NCBI RefSeq assembly: GCF_003076455.1
Contig: NZ_CP020918.1
Location: 992,001 to 1,056,000 of the forward strand
DNA: 64,000 bases
Direction: 5' to 3'
From: Flavobacterium faecale
Lineage (GTDB): Bacteria; Bacteroidota; Bacteroidia; Flavobacteriales; Flavobacteriaceae
In this document: piece by piece, positions 17,121 to 25,762 of the stretch
How positions within the stretch are numbered: position 1 is the stretch's first letter
How the letters are laid out: each line of letters begins with the position of its first letter
Notes under the pieces: generated by a model
Databases searched by the model: none
What the model was told of the DNA's origin: nothing
Seen by the model: only the letters and a program-made list of their open reading frames with translations
Made by a program: the position numbers and the translations under genes

Positions 17121-17454
17121 AAAAAGAATCTTGACTGCATCCAATTTTAATGTCATTAAGTTACAATGTATAGTGTCTTCTTTTCACGCAGATTTAGCAG
17201 ATTTTTTCACTTTACTATCGGCTAAAATCTGTGAAATCTGCGTGCCATAATTTTTATATTTATAATCATAATTACAAAATCAAAAAAAAAAGAATCTCGA
17301 CTGCATCCAATTTTAATGTCATTAACTTAAGATGTATACCGCCCCCTTTTCACGCAGATTTAACACATTTAGCAGATTTTTTCAGTTTTTGATTAGCTAC
17401 AATCTGTGAAATCTGCATGCTAAAACTTTAATATTTACAACCTTAATAACTTTC
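17121..17454. repeat. Tandem pair of ~165-bp repeats with internal hairpins
   Basis: Two copies (about 17121-17280 and 17287-17454) share AAAAGAATC-TYGACTGCATCC and TTTTAATGTCATTAA, then a hairpin. In copy 1 CACGCAGATTTAGCAGAT (from 17185) pairs with ATCTGTGAAATCTGCGTG (to 17244). They fill the spacer upstream of the helicase gene. A related CACGAATT/ACGCAGATTT vocabulary recurs at 61.76-61.89 kb, so this is a dispersed genomic repeat. Confidence 0.75.
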
Positions 17455-17469
17455 TGCACAACTTGACAT

Positions 17470-17509
17470 AAAAAAACCTCCATTCTGGCTCAGAATGAAG
17501 GTCTTTTAT
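17470..17509 (-). terminator. hairpin terminator
   Basis: ACCTCCATTCTG-gct-CAGAATGAAGGT forms a stem with one bulge. On the minus strand it runs into the T-rich TTTTTTTATGTC, ending the OmpH-like gene. Confidence 0.75.
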
Positions 17510-17526
17510 ATTGTTTTCGAAAAGAA

Positions 17527-18099
17527 TTACTTTTTAGTTTCTTCTTCTACTTTTTCTTCTTTTTTGTCTTTAGAAGCATATTTGTCATTCAATTCTTTGA
17601 TGATCGTTTTTGTGATATCAAATTTATCTTCTGCGTACAATACAGATGCTACATCACCTGTACCGTAGATGTATGCGTAACCGTTCTTTTTACCATAGTC
17701 TTTGATGAATTTTTTCACACCCGTAACAAGTGTATCCATCTCTGCACCACTAGCCTGTTGCAATTGTTGAGACAAAGCTTGTTGCGCATAACCCAACTGT
17801 TGTTCTCTTTTTTGCAATTCAGCTGCTTTTTTCTGTGCCCACTCTTGACCGTTTGCTTGTGCTTGTTTTTGAAAGTTGGCAGCATCTTGTTTGAAACGAT
17901 TAATTTCAGCTTCCAACTGTCTTCCTTTTTCTTCTGACTGTGCTTTGTATTTTGCTTCAAGGTCTTTTGCCTCTGTGTATTCTTTCATCAATTCTGAAGT
18001 ATCAACATAAGCAGTTTTCACTTCTTTCACTTCAGCTTGCTTTTGACATGATATAATCGAAATTGCCATTGCAGCAATTATTAAAACTTTTTTATTCAT
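17527..18099 (-). CDS. OmpH/Skp-family periplasmic lipoprotein
   Basis: I place the start at the ATG at 18099, because it gives MNKKVLIIAAMAISIISCQK, a lipoprotein signal with lipobox IISC. The longer frame adds a polar 26-residue leader. The mature protein begins with the OmpH hallmark VKTAYVDTSELMKEYTEAKD. A long coiled coil follows (KYKAQSEEKGRQLEAEINRF to QQLGYAQQALSQQLQ), then the conserved KNGYAYIYGTGDVASVLYAE. Skp-like proteins hold outer-membrane proteins in the periplasm. The lipid anchor is a departure from soluble Skp, but lipidated OmpH homologues are common in this group. A KKEEKVEEETKK tail ends it. Confidence 0.85.
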   Translation of the reverse strand: MNKKVLIIAAMAISIISCQKQAEVKEVKTAYVDTSELMKEYTEAKDLEAKYKAQSEEKGRQLEAEINRFKQDAANFQKQAQANGQEWAQKKAAELQKREQQLGYAQQALSQQLQQASGAEMDTLVTGVKKFIKDYGKKNGYAYIYGTGDVASVLYAEDKFDITKTIIKELNDKYASKDKKEEKVEEETKK

Positions 18100-18387
18100 T
18101 TTTTTTGTATTACTATTTTTTAATTCTTGAGTTGATACTTTCATTTTGGTTTTTTGTAATTGTTGTGATTGGAACAAAAATATAAAAAATTTGTTTGAAA
18201 CCTAAAAATGTTTGAAAATAGTCTCCTTTTCGCACTATTAGATTTCTTTATCATTGTTAATAAAAACATCATTTAAAGCTATAAAAAATGACTTTTATAG
18301 CTTCGATTTAAGCGATTTTCGAAAAATTCGATACATAATGCACCTTTCCGCAATAAATCGAGCCGTAAAACCTACTTAAAATGATTT

Positions 18388-19236
18388 TTACTTGTTTTTC
18401 AGCACATAAGTATGTGATGAGTACTCCATATCGCGCTTTGCCTTGGCATTGGATTGCAAACCGATAAAAAATGCTTTAACGAAATTCATTTTCCCTGTTT
18501 TGTATTTTTCAGAAAGTAAACTAACGTAAAAAGAATCAAATTTCATGGGTAGTACTTTTTTAAGTTCCATCCCCTCTTTTTCGAAAAGTTTCTGAATTGC
18601 TTTTTTAGAAAAATGCCAAAAGTGAATCGGCACATCATAAGCAGCCCAAAATTCTTTGTAATGTCTTGCATCGAATGATTTAAAATTCGGAACTGCAATA
18701 ATCAAAGAGCCCGAAGGTTTTAATAAACGTTTCAATTCCTTAACCTGAAAATCCAAATCAGGAACGTGTTCCAAAACATGCCACATCGTAATCACGTCAA
18801 AAGAATGATCTTGCAGTTCTAAAGTTGCATTTACAAATTCAATTCCTTTTGATAATGCTATGTTCTTGGCTCTATCACTTGGCTCTACTCCTATTGCTTT
18901 CCATCCGTTCTCTTTGGTCACGTTCAAGAAATCACCAGTACCTGAACCAATATCAAGAATACTCCCTTTTGAAGGCTGCAACTCATTAATTAGATTCAGT
19001 TTGTTTTTTAAAGCAATTCCTTTTACAAAATGATATGCTTTCTCGAATAGTGATCTTTTGTTATCAGTATGCGAAATATAATCTTCACTCTCATAATATT
19101 TACCAAGAACCTCTAAACTCGGTTGCGGATGAGTAACGAGCATATCCAAAGACTCGTCGTGATAAAGATCAAAAACCTCTTTGGAAACCGAATGGTCTTT
19201 TACAGTAAGAAAATGTTTTTTATTTGAAATATTCAT
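18388..19236 (-). CDS. SAM-dependent class I methyltransferase
   Basis: The 282-residue protein contains motif I ILDIGSGTGDFL (about 93-104), the acidic strand-2 end AIGVEPSD, and the post-I segment FDVITMWHVLEHVPDL typical of the Methyltransf_23/UbiE-like group. The C-terminal part (IHFWHFSKKAIQKLFEKEGM) is the usual substrate lid. The substrate is not shown. Flavobacterial homologues are often annotated simply as class I methyltransferases. It is the gene after the minisatellite region, on the same strand as mnmG, with about 560 bases between them, so it likely has its own promoter. Confidence 0.85.
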   Translation of the reverse strand: MNISNKKHFLTVKDHSVSKEVFDLYHDESLDMLVTHPQPSLEVLGKYYESEDYISHTDNKRSLFEKAYHFVKGIALKNKLNLINELQPSKGSILDIGSGTGDFLNVTKENGWKAIGVEPSDRAKNIALSKGIEFVNATLELQDHSFDVITMWHVLEHVPDLDFQVKELKRLLKPSGSLIIAVPNFKSFDARHYKEFWAAYDVPIHFWHFSKKAIQKLFEKEGMELKKVLPMKFDSFYVSLLSEKYKTGKMNFVKAFFIGLQSNAKAKRDMEYSSHTYVLKNK

Positions 19237-19245
19237 TTTTTAGTT

Positions 19246-19519
19246 TAGTATTCAGTCTCGGTTTTCAGTCTTCATTATATTTAGATTGAAAATCGAACTT
19301 CACAGTTTAATTAATTTATAAAAACTCTTTTGGTAGTGATAGCAGGACTTACGGCCGTAGTTTCACGTGGAACAATGTTTGGTATTCTTTTGCAGTATTC
19401 TTTTGCAGTATTCAGTATTCAGTCGCAGTTGTCAGTCGCAGTTGTCAGTCGCAGTTGTCAGTCGCAGTATTCAGTTACAGTTGCAGTTGTCAGGCACAGT
19501 ATCCAGTATCAGTATATCA
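19246..19519 (+). repeat. Degenerate minisatellite, CAGTNNTCAGTCNCAG units
   Basis: CAGTATTCAGTATTCAGTCG and CAGTTGTCAGTCGCAGTTGT patterns repeat from about 19401 to 19510, preceded by isolated units such as AGTATTCAGTCTCGGTTTTC at 19246. Units vary between 6 and 15 bases. The two overlapping plus-strand open frames here are made of the repeat and are not genes. Confidence 0.85.
19359..19374. promoter_or_regulatory. parS-like site 1
   Basis: AGTTTCACGTGGAACA differs from the ParB-binding consensus TGTTTCACGTGAAACA at two positions. It lies between the methyltransferase and the first minisatellite array. Confidence 0.65.
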
Positions 19520-19619
19520 TCTGAGTGTAATATTAAAACCCTCTGCTTCCAGCATAAGCTTACACATTCGAAACATTTAAACTAATTACAAAGTAAACTC
19601 AATAATTGAAGCCTAATAC

Positions 19620-19795
19620 TCAAAACTGAGACTGAGACCGAAGACTGAGACCGAAGACTGAGACCGAAGACTGAGACTGAAGACTGAGACTGAAGACTGA
19701 GACTGAAGACTGAAACCGAAGACTGAAACCGAAGACTGAGACTAAAGGAGACTGAGATTCAAAACTGAGACTGAGACCGAAGACTGAGACTGAAA
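19620..19795 (-). repeat. Minisatellite, GAAGACTGAGACC/T units, inverted relative to the first array
   Basis: About fourteen units of the 12-base type GAGACYGAAGACT run from 19620 to the mnmG stop codon at 19796. On the minus strand these read CAGTCTTCAGTCTC, the same vocabulary as the array at 19401-19510 but in opposite orientation, so the two arrays can pair imperfectly across 110 bases. Confidence 0.85.
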
Positions 19796-21667
19796 TCACC
19801 TTCCCATATACACTAACAAAACAGAAATATCACTTGGCGATACTCCACTTATACGTGAGGCTTGCGAAATGGTTACTGGCTTTATTTTACCCAATTTTTG
19901 TTTAGCTTCGATAGACATTGATTTAATTTTGGTATAATCAAAGTCTTCCGGAATTTTGACATCTTCCAAACGAGTTAGCTTATCGGCATTGTTTCGTTCC
20001 TTTTCAATATAACCTGAATACTTTACTTGAATCTTTGCTTGCTCCAAAATTTCTTGGTCGACATCATTATTTTCAATGTACTCTTTCACTTTATCAAACT
20101 TCTTCATATCTGATAAATCAATTTGAGGTCGTGAGAAAATCTTAAACATTTTATCTCCTTGCGAAATCGTAGCAGTTTCTTTTTCGATTAAAATTGGATT
20201 GGCCTCTCCTACCGATACACTTGTATCTTTGAAAAAATTAACCATTTTTTCCGATTCGTTGAACTTATGTTCCATGCGACGCAAACGAGCTTCGGATGCT
20301 AAACCAATTGCATTTGACATTGGTGTCAATCTGAAATCGGCATTATCTTGTCGCAAAAGTGTTCTGTATTCCGCACGTGAAGTAAACATTCTGTATGGCT
20401 CTTCCGTTCCTTTGGTAATCAAATCATCGATCAAAACACCGATATAAGCTTCATCACGTTTCAAAATCAACGGCGCTTTTTCATGCACTTTTAAATGCGC
20501 ATTGATACCCGCCATCAATCCTTGAGAAGCTGCTTCTTCATATCCTGTTGTTCCATTAATTTGTCCAGCAAAATACAAACCAGAAACCAATTTAGTTTCG
20601 AGTGTATGCTTTAATTGTGTTGGAGGAAAGTAATCGTATTCGATTGCGTATCCTGGACGAAAGAACTTCACATTCTCAAAACCGACAACAGAGCGCAATG
20701 CTTTGAACTGAATATCTTCTGGCAAGGAAGTTGAAAAACCATTTACATAATACTCACAAGTTTTCCACCCTTCCGGTTCGATAAACAATTGGTGACGTTC
20801 TTTATCAGCAAAACGATTTATTTTATCTTCAATCGAAGGACAATATCTTGGTCCTAAACTTTTGATTCGACCGTTGAACATTGGCGAACGATCAAAACCT
20901 TCTCTCAATATGTCGTGCACCTCCAAAGAAGTGTACGTCATATGACAAGACCTTTGATGAATCAAAGGTGAGGTTTCATCGGAATACGAAAATTTATCTG
21001 GTTTCGCATCTCCTTTTTCTTCGTTCATTTTCGAAAAATCCAACGAGCGACCATCCACACGCGGAGGCGTTCCTGTCTTCATTCGGCCAGCTTCAAAACC
21101 AGCATTCACCAAATCTTCGGTAATTCCGTAAGCTGCACTCTCCCCTGCTCGACCTCCTCCAAATTGTTTTTCTCCAATATGAATCAAACCATTCAAAAAA
21201 GTACCATTGGTCAAAACCACCGATTTGGATCGAATCTCGACTCCAAGCGAAGTTTTGATTCCTTTGATTTGACCATTTTCGATAATCAAACCTTTTACCA
21301 TTTCCTGGTAAAAATCTAAATTTGGTGTTCCTTCCAACATCATTCTCCACTCTTCTGCAAAACGCATTCGGTCTGATTGAACTCTCGGAGACCACATTGC
21401 TGGACCTTTTGATTTGTTCAACATCTTGAACTGAATAGCAGTCTTGTCAGACACGATTCCAGAATACCCACCCAACGCATCGATCTCCCGAACGATCTGT
21501 CCTTTGGCAATTCCACCCATCGCAGGGTTGCAAGACATCTGTGCGATGTTCTGCAAACTCATGGTCACAAGCAAGGTTTTCGAACCCAAATTTGCAGCTG
21601 CCGCTGCCGCCTCTGAACCAGCGTGACCGGCACCAACTACAATTACATCATATTCTTCTTGAAACAT
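19796..21667 (-). CDS. mnmG: tRNA uridine-5-carboxymethylaminomethyl(34) synthesis enzyme MnmG (GidA)
   Basis: MnmG, with MnmE, adds the carboxymethylaminomethyl group at U34 of certain tRNAs using FAD and methylene-tetrahydrofolate. The protein is 623 residues, the usual length. It has the FAD motif VVGAGHAGSEAA at 10-21, then CNPAMGGIAKGQIVREIDAL, GTFLNGLIHIGEKQFGGGRA, GLYFAGQINGTTGYEEAASQ and MFTSRAEYRTLLRQDNADFR, all highly conserved in GidA. In many bacteria gidA lies near oriC and parAB; here four parS-like sites surround it. The minisatellite array ends exactly at its stop codon. Confidence 0.97.
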   Translation of the reverse strand: MFQEEYDVIVVGAGHAGSEAAAAAANLGSKTLLVTMSLQNIAQMSCNPAMGGIAKGQIVREIDALGGYSGIVSDKTAIQFKMLNKSKGPAMWSPRVQSDRMRFAEEWRMMLEGTPNLDFYQEMVKGLIIENGQIKGIKTSLGVEIRSKSVVLTNGTFLNGLIHIGEKQFGGGRAGESAAYGITEDLVNAGFEAGRMKTGTPPRVDGRSLDFSKMNEEKGDAKPDKFSYSDETSPLIHQRSCHMTYTSLEVHDILREGFDRSPMFNGRIKSLGPRYCPSIEDKINRFADKERHQLFIEPEGWKTCEYYVNGFSTSLPEDIQFKALRSVVGFENVKFFRPGYAIEYDYFPPTQLKHTLETKLVSGLYFAGQINGTTGYEEAASQGLMAGINAHLKVHEKAPLILKRDEAYIGVLIDDLITKGTEEPYRMFTSRAEYRTLLRQDNADFRLTPMSNAIGLASEARLRRMEHKFNESEKMVNFFKDTSVSVGEANPILIEKETATISQGDKMFKIFSRPQIDLSDMKKFDKVKEYIENNDVDQEILEQAKIQVKYSGYIEKERNNADKLTRLEDVKIPEDFDYTKIKSMSIEAKQKLGKIKPVTISQASRISGVSPSDISVLLVYMGR

Positions 21668-21733
21668 TTTTTTTATTTTTGATTTAGGATTCAGGAATAA
21701 GGATTACATCCATATTCTTAAATCTATTTATAT

Positions 21734-21749
21734 TGTTCCACGTGAAACA
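21734..21749. promoter_or_regulatory. parS-like site 2
   Basis: TGTTCCACGTGAAACA has one mismatch to the consensus TGTTTCACGTGAAACA. It is in the spacer upstream of mnmG. Confidence 0.75.
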
Positions 21750-21800
21750 CTGGATTAGGGATTAATGATTTTTTGATTTAGGATTAAAAATATATATAAA

Positions 21801-21816
21801 CGTTCCACGTGGAACA
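21801..21816. promoter_or_regulatory. parS-like site 3
   Basis: CGTTCCACGTGGAACA contains the fully symmetric 14-base core GTTCCACGTGGAAC, between mnmG and ybeY. Confidence 0.7.
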
Positions 21817-21872
21817 TCGCAACAAATATCCTTCTACGAATTTTAAATCAAGAAATCTCTATTCCTTAATGA

Positions 21873-22292
21873 CTAATGTTTCACGTGGAACATCTTCATT
21901 TTTTCTTCTTCCTTTGAACGCATTAAAGCCTCGTCTTTCTCACCTTTGTCTTTGTACCCGCAGTAATGTAAAATACCATGAACCAACACACGCTTCAATT
22001 CTTCATCAAAAGAAACCTCAAAGTCTTTAGCATTATCAATTACACGTTCAATCGATACATATACATCTCCATGTAATTCATTACCCATCGAATAATCAAA
22101 GCTAATAATATCTGTAAGCGTATCGTGATTGAGGTACTCCAAGTTTATCTTGTGCAAGTACTCGTCATCACAAAATATATAATTGATTTCACCTTCTTTT
22201 TTACTTTCAGAAACTATAACAGCAGACAACCAAGTCTCATATGCTTCTTCGTTTTCTAAAACAAATTCCTTTTCGTAATTAAAACTAATCAT
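21873..22292 (-). CDS. ybeY: Endoribonuclease YbeY
   Basis: YbeY is a metal-dependent RNase needed for 16S rRNA 3'-end processing and ribosome quality control. The 139-residue protein has the family's EINYIFCDDEYLHKINLEYL and DTLTDIISFDYSMGNELHGD segments. The metal motif reads HGILHYCGYKDKGEKD. The first two His ligands are present, while the position of the third His is Asp, which I recall as usual in Bacteroidetes YbeY. The start overlaps the stop of the upstream DUF4175 gene by 4 bases. Its last codons (MFHVKH) are encoded by parS-like site 4. Confidence 0.92.
   Translation of the reverse strand: MISFNYEKEFVLENEEAYETWLSAVIVSESKKEGEINYIFCDDEYLHKINLEYLNHDTLTDIISFDYSMGNELHGDVYVSIERVIDNAKDFEVSFDEELKRVLVHGILHYCGYKDKGEKDEALMRSKEEEKMKMFHVKH
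21877..21892. promoter_or_regulatory. parS-like site 4, inside the ybeY 3' end
   Basis: TGTTTCACGTGGAACA is one mismatch from the consensus and is the exact reverse complement of site 2. On the minus strand it encodes the MFHVKH end of YbeY. Confidence 0.75.
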
Positions 22293-25200
22293 CTTTTATT
22301 AAAATATTCTTGAACTTTCTGTTCAAAATTAGAGCGCAAAGGTAACGATTGTCTGTTTAAAATTTCAATACTGTTCAAATATTCTAGTAGCTCATTTGGT
22401 AGCGCATTAGAACGATTTTGAAACTCCTTTTTACCTGATTCAGACTGACGTTTATTATCTTGGTTTTGCTCTTGAATAGCCGTCTCCAATTTCAATAATT
22501 CTTGCTTAACATTTAAGATCCTTTGCAATACTTCATTATTAAATCCCTTGTTTAATAATTGTTTTTCGATTTGCTTCATTTGATCAAGAGCACTGTTACC
22601 ACGATTGCCTAAACCCTTTTTATTTAATTCGTTTTCTAACGATTCACGCAGTTCTCGTTGTTCTTTATAAATCTCCATTATCTCTTTTGCATTTCCTTCG
22701 CCGTCTTCACCAGATTGTCCATCTTTCCCACTGCCAGCTTCACCCGCTTTTCCTTCCTTTCCGTCTTTACCTTTACCAGATTCACTACCCGATTTCATAC
22801 CATCTTTCATCTTGTCCCCTAAACCTTTTTGCTTTTTAATTATATCGGCTAACTGCATCCCCATCCCTTCACCTTGACCTGGTTTGGGTTTACCTCCAGC
22901 TTTACCAGATAGTGACATTTGCATATTAGATAGAATTTCGCTTAGAAAATCACCCAACACATTGGCGGAAGTGATAGCGTAGTGTTGATATGAAACTCCC
23001 TTAGAAATTTGAGAGTTAGTAAAACTATCCAGCGATTTATCCATATTGTACTGCACAGCTCCTACTTCCTTAGTGATTTGCTCTGCTATTTTTGGATTAC
23101 GTAAGGACATAGCAAACAAACTATCATCAACATGTTTAAACTGCACCTTCAAATTTTGCTGTAACTTAATATTACGATTTAATGATGGAGCACCTGAATT
23201 CACAGTTCGAAATTGGCGCATTAAATCTTCCTCAGAATTGGAGAAGGCAAGCAAATTATCCAACACTTGACGTAGCATTTTCACATCTTCCTCCAACTGT
23301 TCTTTCTCACTATCTCCTACACTTTGTTTCCTTTTTTGAGAAAGTGATTTAATTTTCTGAGCAGCCGATTTTTGTTTTGGCTTAGCCTTAGCAGTATTGT
23401 TATTATCCAATTCCTCCTTGGCTTTGTCCATATCATCAGCAATACTCTTTTCTAACTCCTCCTCTTTTGGGAGGTCCAAACTAGATTTTAATTCTTTATT
23501 TTCTTTATCCAAGGATTTTAAATCCTCTTTAATTTTGTTGAATTCCTCTTTGATTTTATCTTGCTTAGTCGATGCATCCTTACTAGCATCTTCCGCCAAC
23601 TTATCTTGTTTGTCCGCAAGTGAATTTAATTTTTCAGCTAGTTGTTCCGCTTTTTTCTCTACATAATACTTCTTAGTTAGCTCCACCAATTGCTCTAAAC
23701 TCTTGGTTTGATTTTTACTGTTTTGTTTGAACTTATCTAACTTCTGTAATAAGTCATCATTTTTTATTTTCTCATTTAATTCTTTTAGTTCTTTCAAAAG
23801 CTTTTCGTTTTTATCTAAATCTTTTTTAGTTTCTTCTAAACGTTTTTGCAATTCCTCCTTAAATTCATCTTTTTGTTTAGGATTAGTTTGATCTAGATTC
23901 TCCTTCATCTTATCAGTAAATTGTTTCATCAACTTATCTTGCTTCTTTTGACGTTGAATAAAATCATTTACGTTTTGCTGTTCTTTAAAATCAAAATTAT
24001 TTTTCTCTTTACCCAATTGTTGCAACTTATCCATTACGGAAAATTGTTTCGTCTGCTCTTTCAATGACTTTTGCAAACCATCAATATTTTGAGATTGCTC
24101 TAGTAAATCTTGATCTGCTTTTTCTACATCAGTTGCTATTCGATTAGAAAAAACTGTAGATTTAGAACTTTTAAAATGATGTAAAATATCATTGTCATAC
24201 ACTTCAAAATAGTAATCATAGTCCACCCCTTTTTGTACAGGCAGGTTTGCCGGAAAAGCAAATACAAATTGATCTACTGTTTTTCCTTTCAATGCAATTG
24301 TTCCACGTTTGGCAGTGCGTTCTTGCCCGTGTACATAATACACGACTTCTAATTTATGCAAACCAATATCATCTGCAATTTGACCCAAAACATATTGCTG
24401 CTTCATCTTCAAACTATCAGGAGCAACGCCTACATTGATAGAAGGAAACTGATCTTTGACGGTTTGAAGTTGATAATGCAAATTTTCAAAGTTTTTAATC
24501 GCATTATTAGAAGTAATAATTTGATATTCTGTACTTTGACTGATTATTTTGCTAAAATTAAAGGAATTATCCGTTTTATTGAAAACAGAAGCTTTATTAT
24601 CTTCTACGAAATCTACTTTTTGGGTGGCTATAGTACTTAACTTCCAACTTACACGTGTACCTTCAGGCAGGATAGCATTACCTGAACCCTCAATAATTTC
24701 GGGTTGCCTGTTAAGATAAGAGGGGAAATTTAATTGCATAACAAAATTAGAGATGGCCGGTACTTGAACAACTTTCACAACATAATCAGGAGAACTGATC
24801 CCGTTGGCCTCCACGTGAAACAAAACAGAGTTGGTAGGTTTGCTCAAAGTATATTGAAAAATACCTGACTTAATGGATTCTAAAAAATAACTTTCGTCAC
24901 CGATATGAATACTCGCATTCTCGGGAACTACATTACCAACTGTTTTAACTTGAAATACAAAATCTTTTGATTGTTCCGTAACCATGTTCTTATTCAAAAC
25001 GACAAATTCGAAAGGTGCCGGTGGACTGAATTTTTGATTGTAGTGCACTACCCTATTTAGACTTTGAGAAAAGATTTCATTATTTCCAGAAAAATAAAAG
25101 ACTCCAAATATTACCACTGGAACCAATGCTAGAGGTAAAAACTTCTTATTCGAATTAAAATTAATAGCATTACCAAACGGAATTGGTTGCAATACATTTG

Positions 25201-25603
25201 CTTTTTGCTGAATAGATGCTACCACTAACTCTGAATCAGAATTGGACATTGCACCATCAGCAAGTTGCAAAAAATTTGTCAATTGATCTTTTACCTCTGC
25301 AAAATGATCACCAATAATTACTGAGGCTGTTTTATAATCTATTCCTTTTTGCAATTTAAAAAGTTTGAAAAGCGGAAATAAAATGAAACGTAACAATAAA
25401 AACCCTTCTACAAAAACAAATATCCAAAACAATAGCGTTCTAGCAGCCGGACCCAACCACAAGAAGTACTCCACAAAAAGCGTAAATATCAAGTATAGCA
25501 ACCCTAAGCCTACAAAAAGTAAACTACCACGAATGAGTTCATTGGTGTAGAATTTTCGAATAAAAGCTTCTAACTTTTGATATATGAAATGTGATGCCTC
25601 CAA
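22289..25603 (-). CDS. Large DUF4175-like membrane protein with long coiled coil
   Basis: This 1104-residue protein starts with two membrane helices at about 24-45 and 55-75, then a third near 150-168 (FLPLALVPVVIFGVFYFSG). A periplasmic domain (residues ~170-500) is followed by a very long Lys/Glu/Gln-rich coiled coil (~510-760), a Gly/Lys-rich linker (QGEGMGMQ, SGSESGKGKDGKEGKA) and a final helical region. The layout matches the DUF4175 family of Bacteroidetes, with unknown function, often encoded near ybeY and mnmG. The coiled coil suggests a scaffolding or envelope-spanning role, which is inference. It overlaps ybeY by 4 bases. Confidence 0.82.
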   Translation of the reverse strand: MEASHFIYQKLEAFIRKFYTNELIRGSLLFVGLGLLYLIFTLFVEYFLWLGPAARTLLFWIFVFVEGFLLLRFILFPLFKLFKLQKGIDYKTASVIIGDHFAEVKDQLTNFLQLADGAMSNSDSELVVASIQQKANVLQPIPFGNAINFNSNKKFLPLALVPVVIFGVFYFSGNNEIFSQSLNRVVHYNQKFSPPAPFEFVVLNKNMVTEQSKDFVFQVKTVGNVVPENASIHIGDESYFLESIKSGIFQYTLSKPTNSVLFHVEANGISSPDYVVKVVQVPAISNFVMQLNFPSYLNRQPEIIEGSGNAILPEGTRVSWKLSTIATQKVDFVEDNKASVFNKTDNSFNFSKIISQSTEYQIITSNNAIKNFENLHYQLQTVKDQFPSINVGVAPDSLKMKQQYVLGQIADDIGLHKLEVVYYVHGQERTAKRGTIALKGKTVDQFVFAFPANLPVQKGVDYDYYFEVYDNDILHHFKSSKSTVFSNRIATDVEKADQDLLEQSQNIDGLQKSLKEQTKQFSVMDKLQQLGKEKNNFDFKEQQNVNDFIQRQKKQDKLMKQFTDKMKENLDQTNPKQKDEFKEELQKRLEETKKDLDKNEKLLKELKELNEKIKNDDLLQKLDKFKQNSKNQTKSLEQLVELTKKYYVEKKAEQLAEKLNSLADKQDKLAEDASKDASTKQDKIKEEFNKIKEDLKSLDKENKELKSSLDLPKEEELEKSIADDMDKAKEELDNNNTAKAKPKQKSAAQKIKSLSQKRKQSVGDSEKEQLEEDVKMLRQVLDNLLAFSNSEEDLMRQFRTVNSGAPSLNRNIKLQQNLKVQFKHVDDSLFAMSLRNPKIAEQITKEVGAVQYNMDKSLDSFTNSQISKGVSYQHYAITSANVLGDFLSEILSNMQMSLSGKAGGKPKPGQGEGMGMQLADIIKKQKGLGDKMKDGMKSGSESGKGKDGKEGKAGEAGSGKDGQSGEDGEGNAKEIMEIYKEQRELRESLENELNKKGLGNRGNSALDQMKQIEKQLLNKGFNNEVLQRILNVKQELLKLETAIQEQNQDNKRQSESGKKEFQNRSNALPNELLEYLNSIEILNRQSLPLRSNFEQKVQEYFNKR

Positions 25604-25738
25604 GATAATAAGGGTCTAAAGTTTGTAACCAATAAAAGTAATAATTTAAACGGTATTAGAAATGTTAAGAAACAGCTATTTTTCAAAGCAATAGCGATAA
25701 ACAAAAATTGAATTAATCCGTTTAACTAATTGAAATCG

Positions 25739-25746
25739 TATCTTTG
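25739..25746 (+). promoter_or_regulatory. TAnnTTTG -7 element for gltX
   Basis: TATCTTTG lies 17 bases before the gltX start. No TTTG at the usual upstream distance is evident, so only the -7 element is claimed. Confidence 0.45.
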
Positions 25747-25762
25747 CACAAAATTTAAACAA

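Noticed and set aside
19330..19585. Two overlapping plus-strand open frames
   Set aside because: They consist of the CAGT minisatellite in two frames, with Ser/Val/Gln repeats and no conserved features.
24807..24822. Possible fifth parS site, GCCTCCACGTGAAACA
   Set aside because: Only the right half matches the consensus, the left half is poor, and it lies inside the DUF4175 coding sequence.
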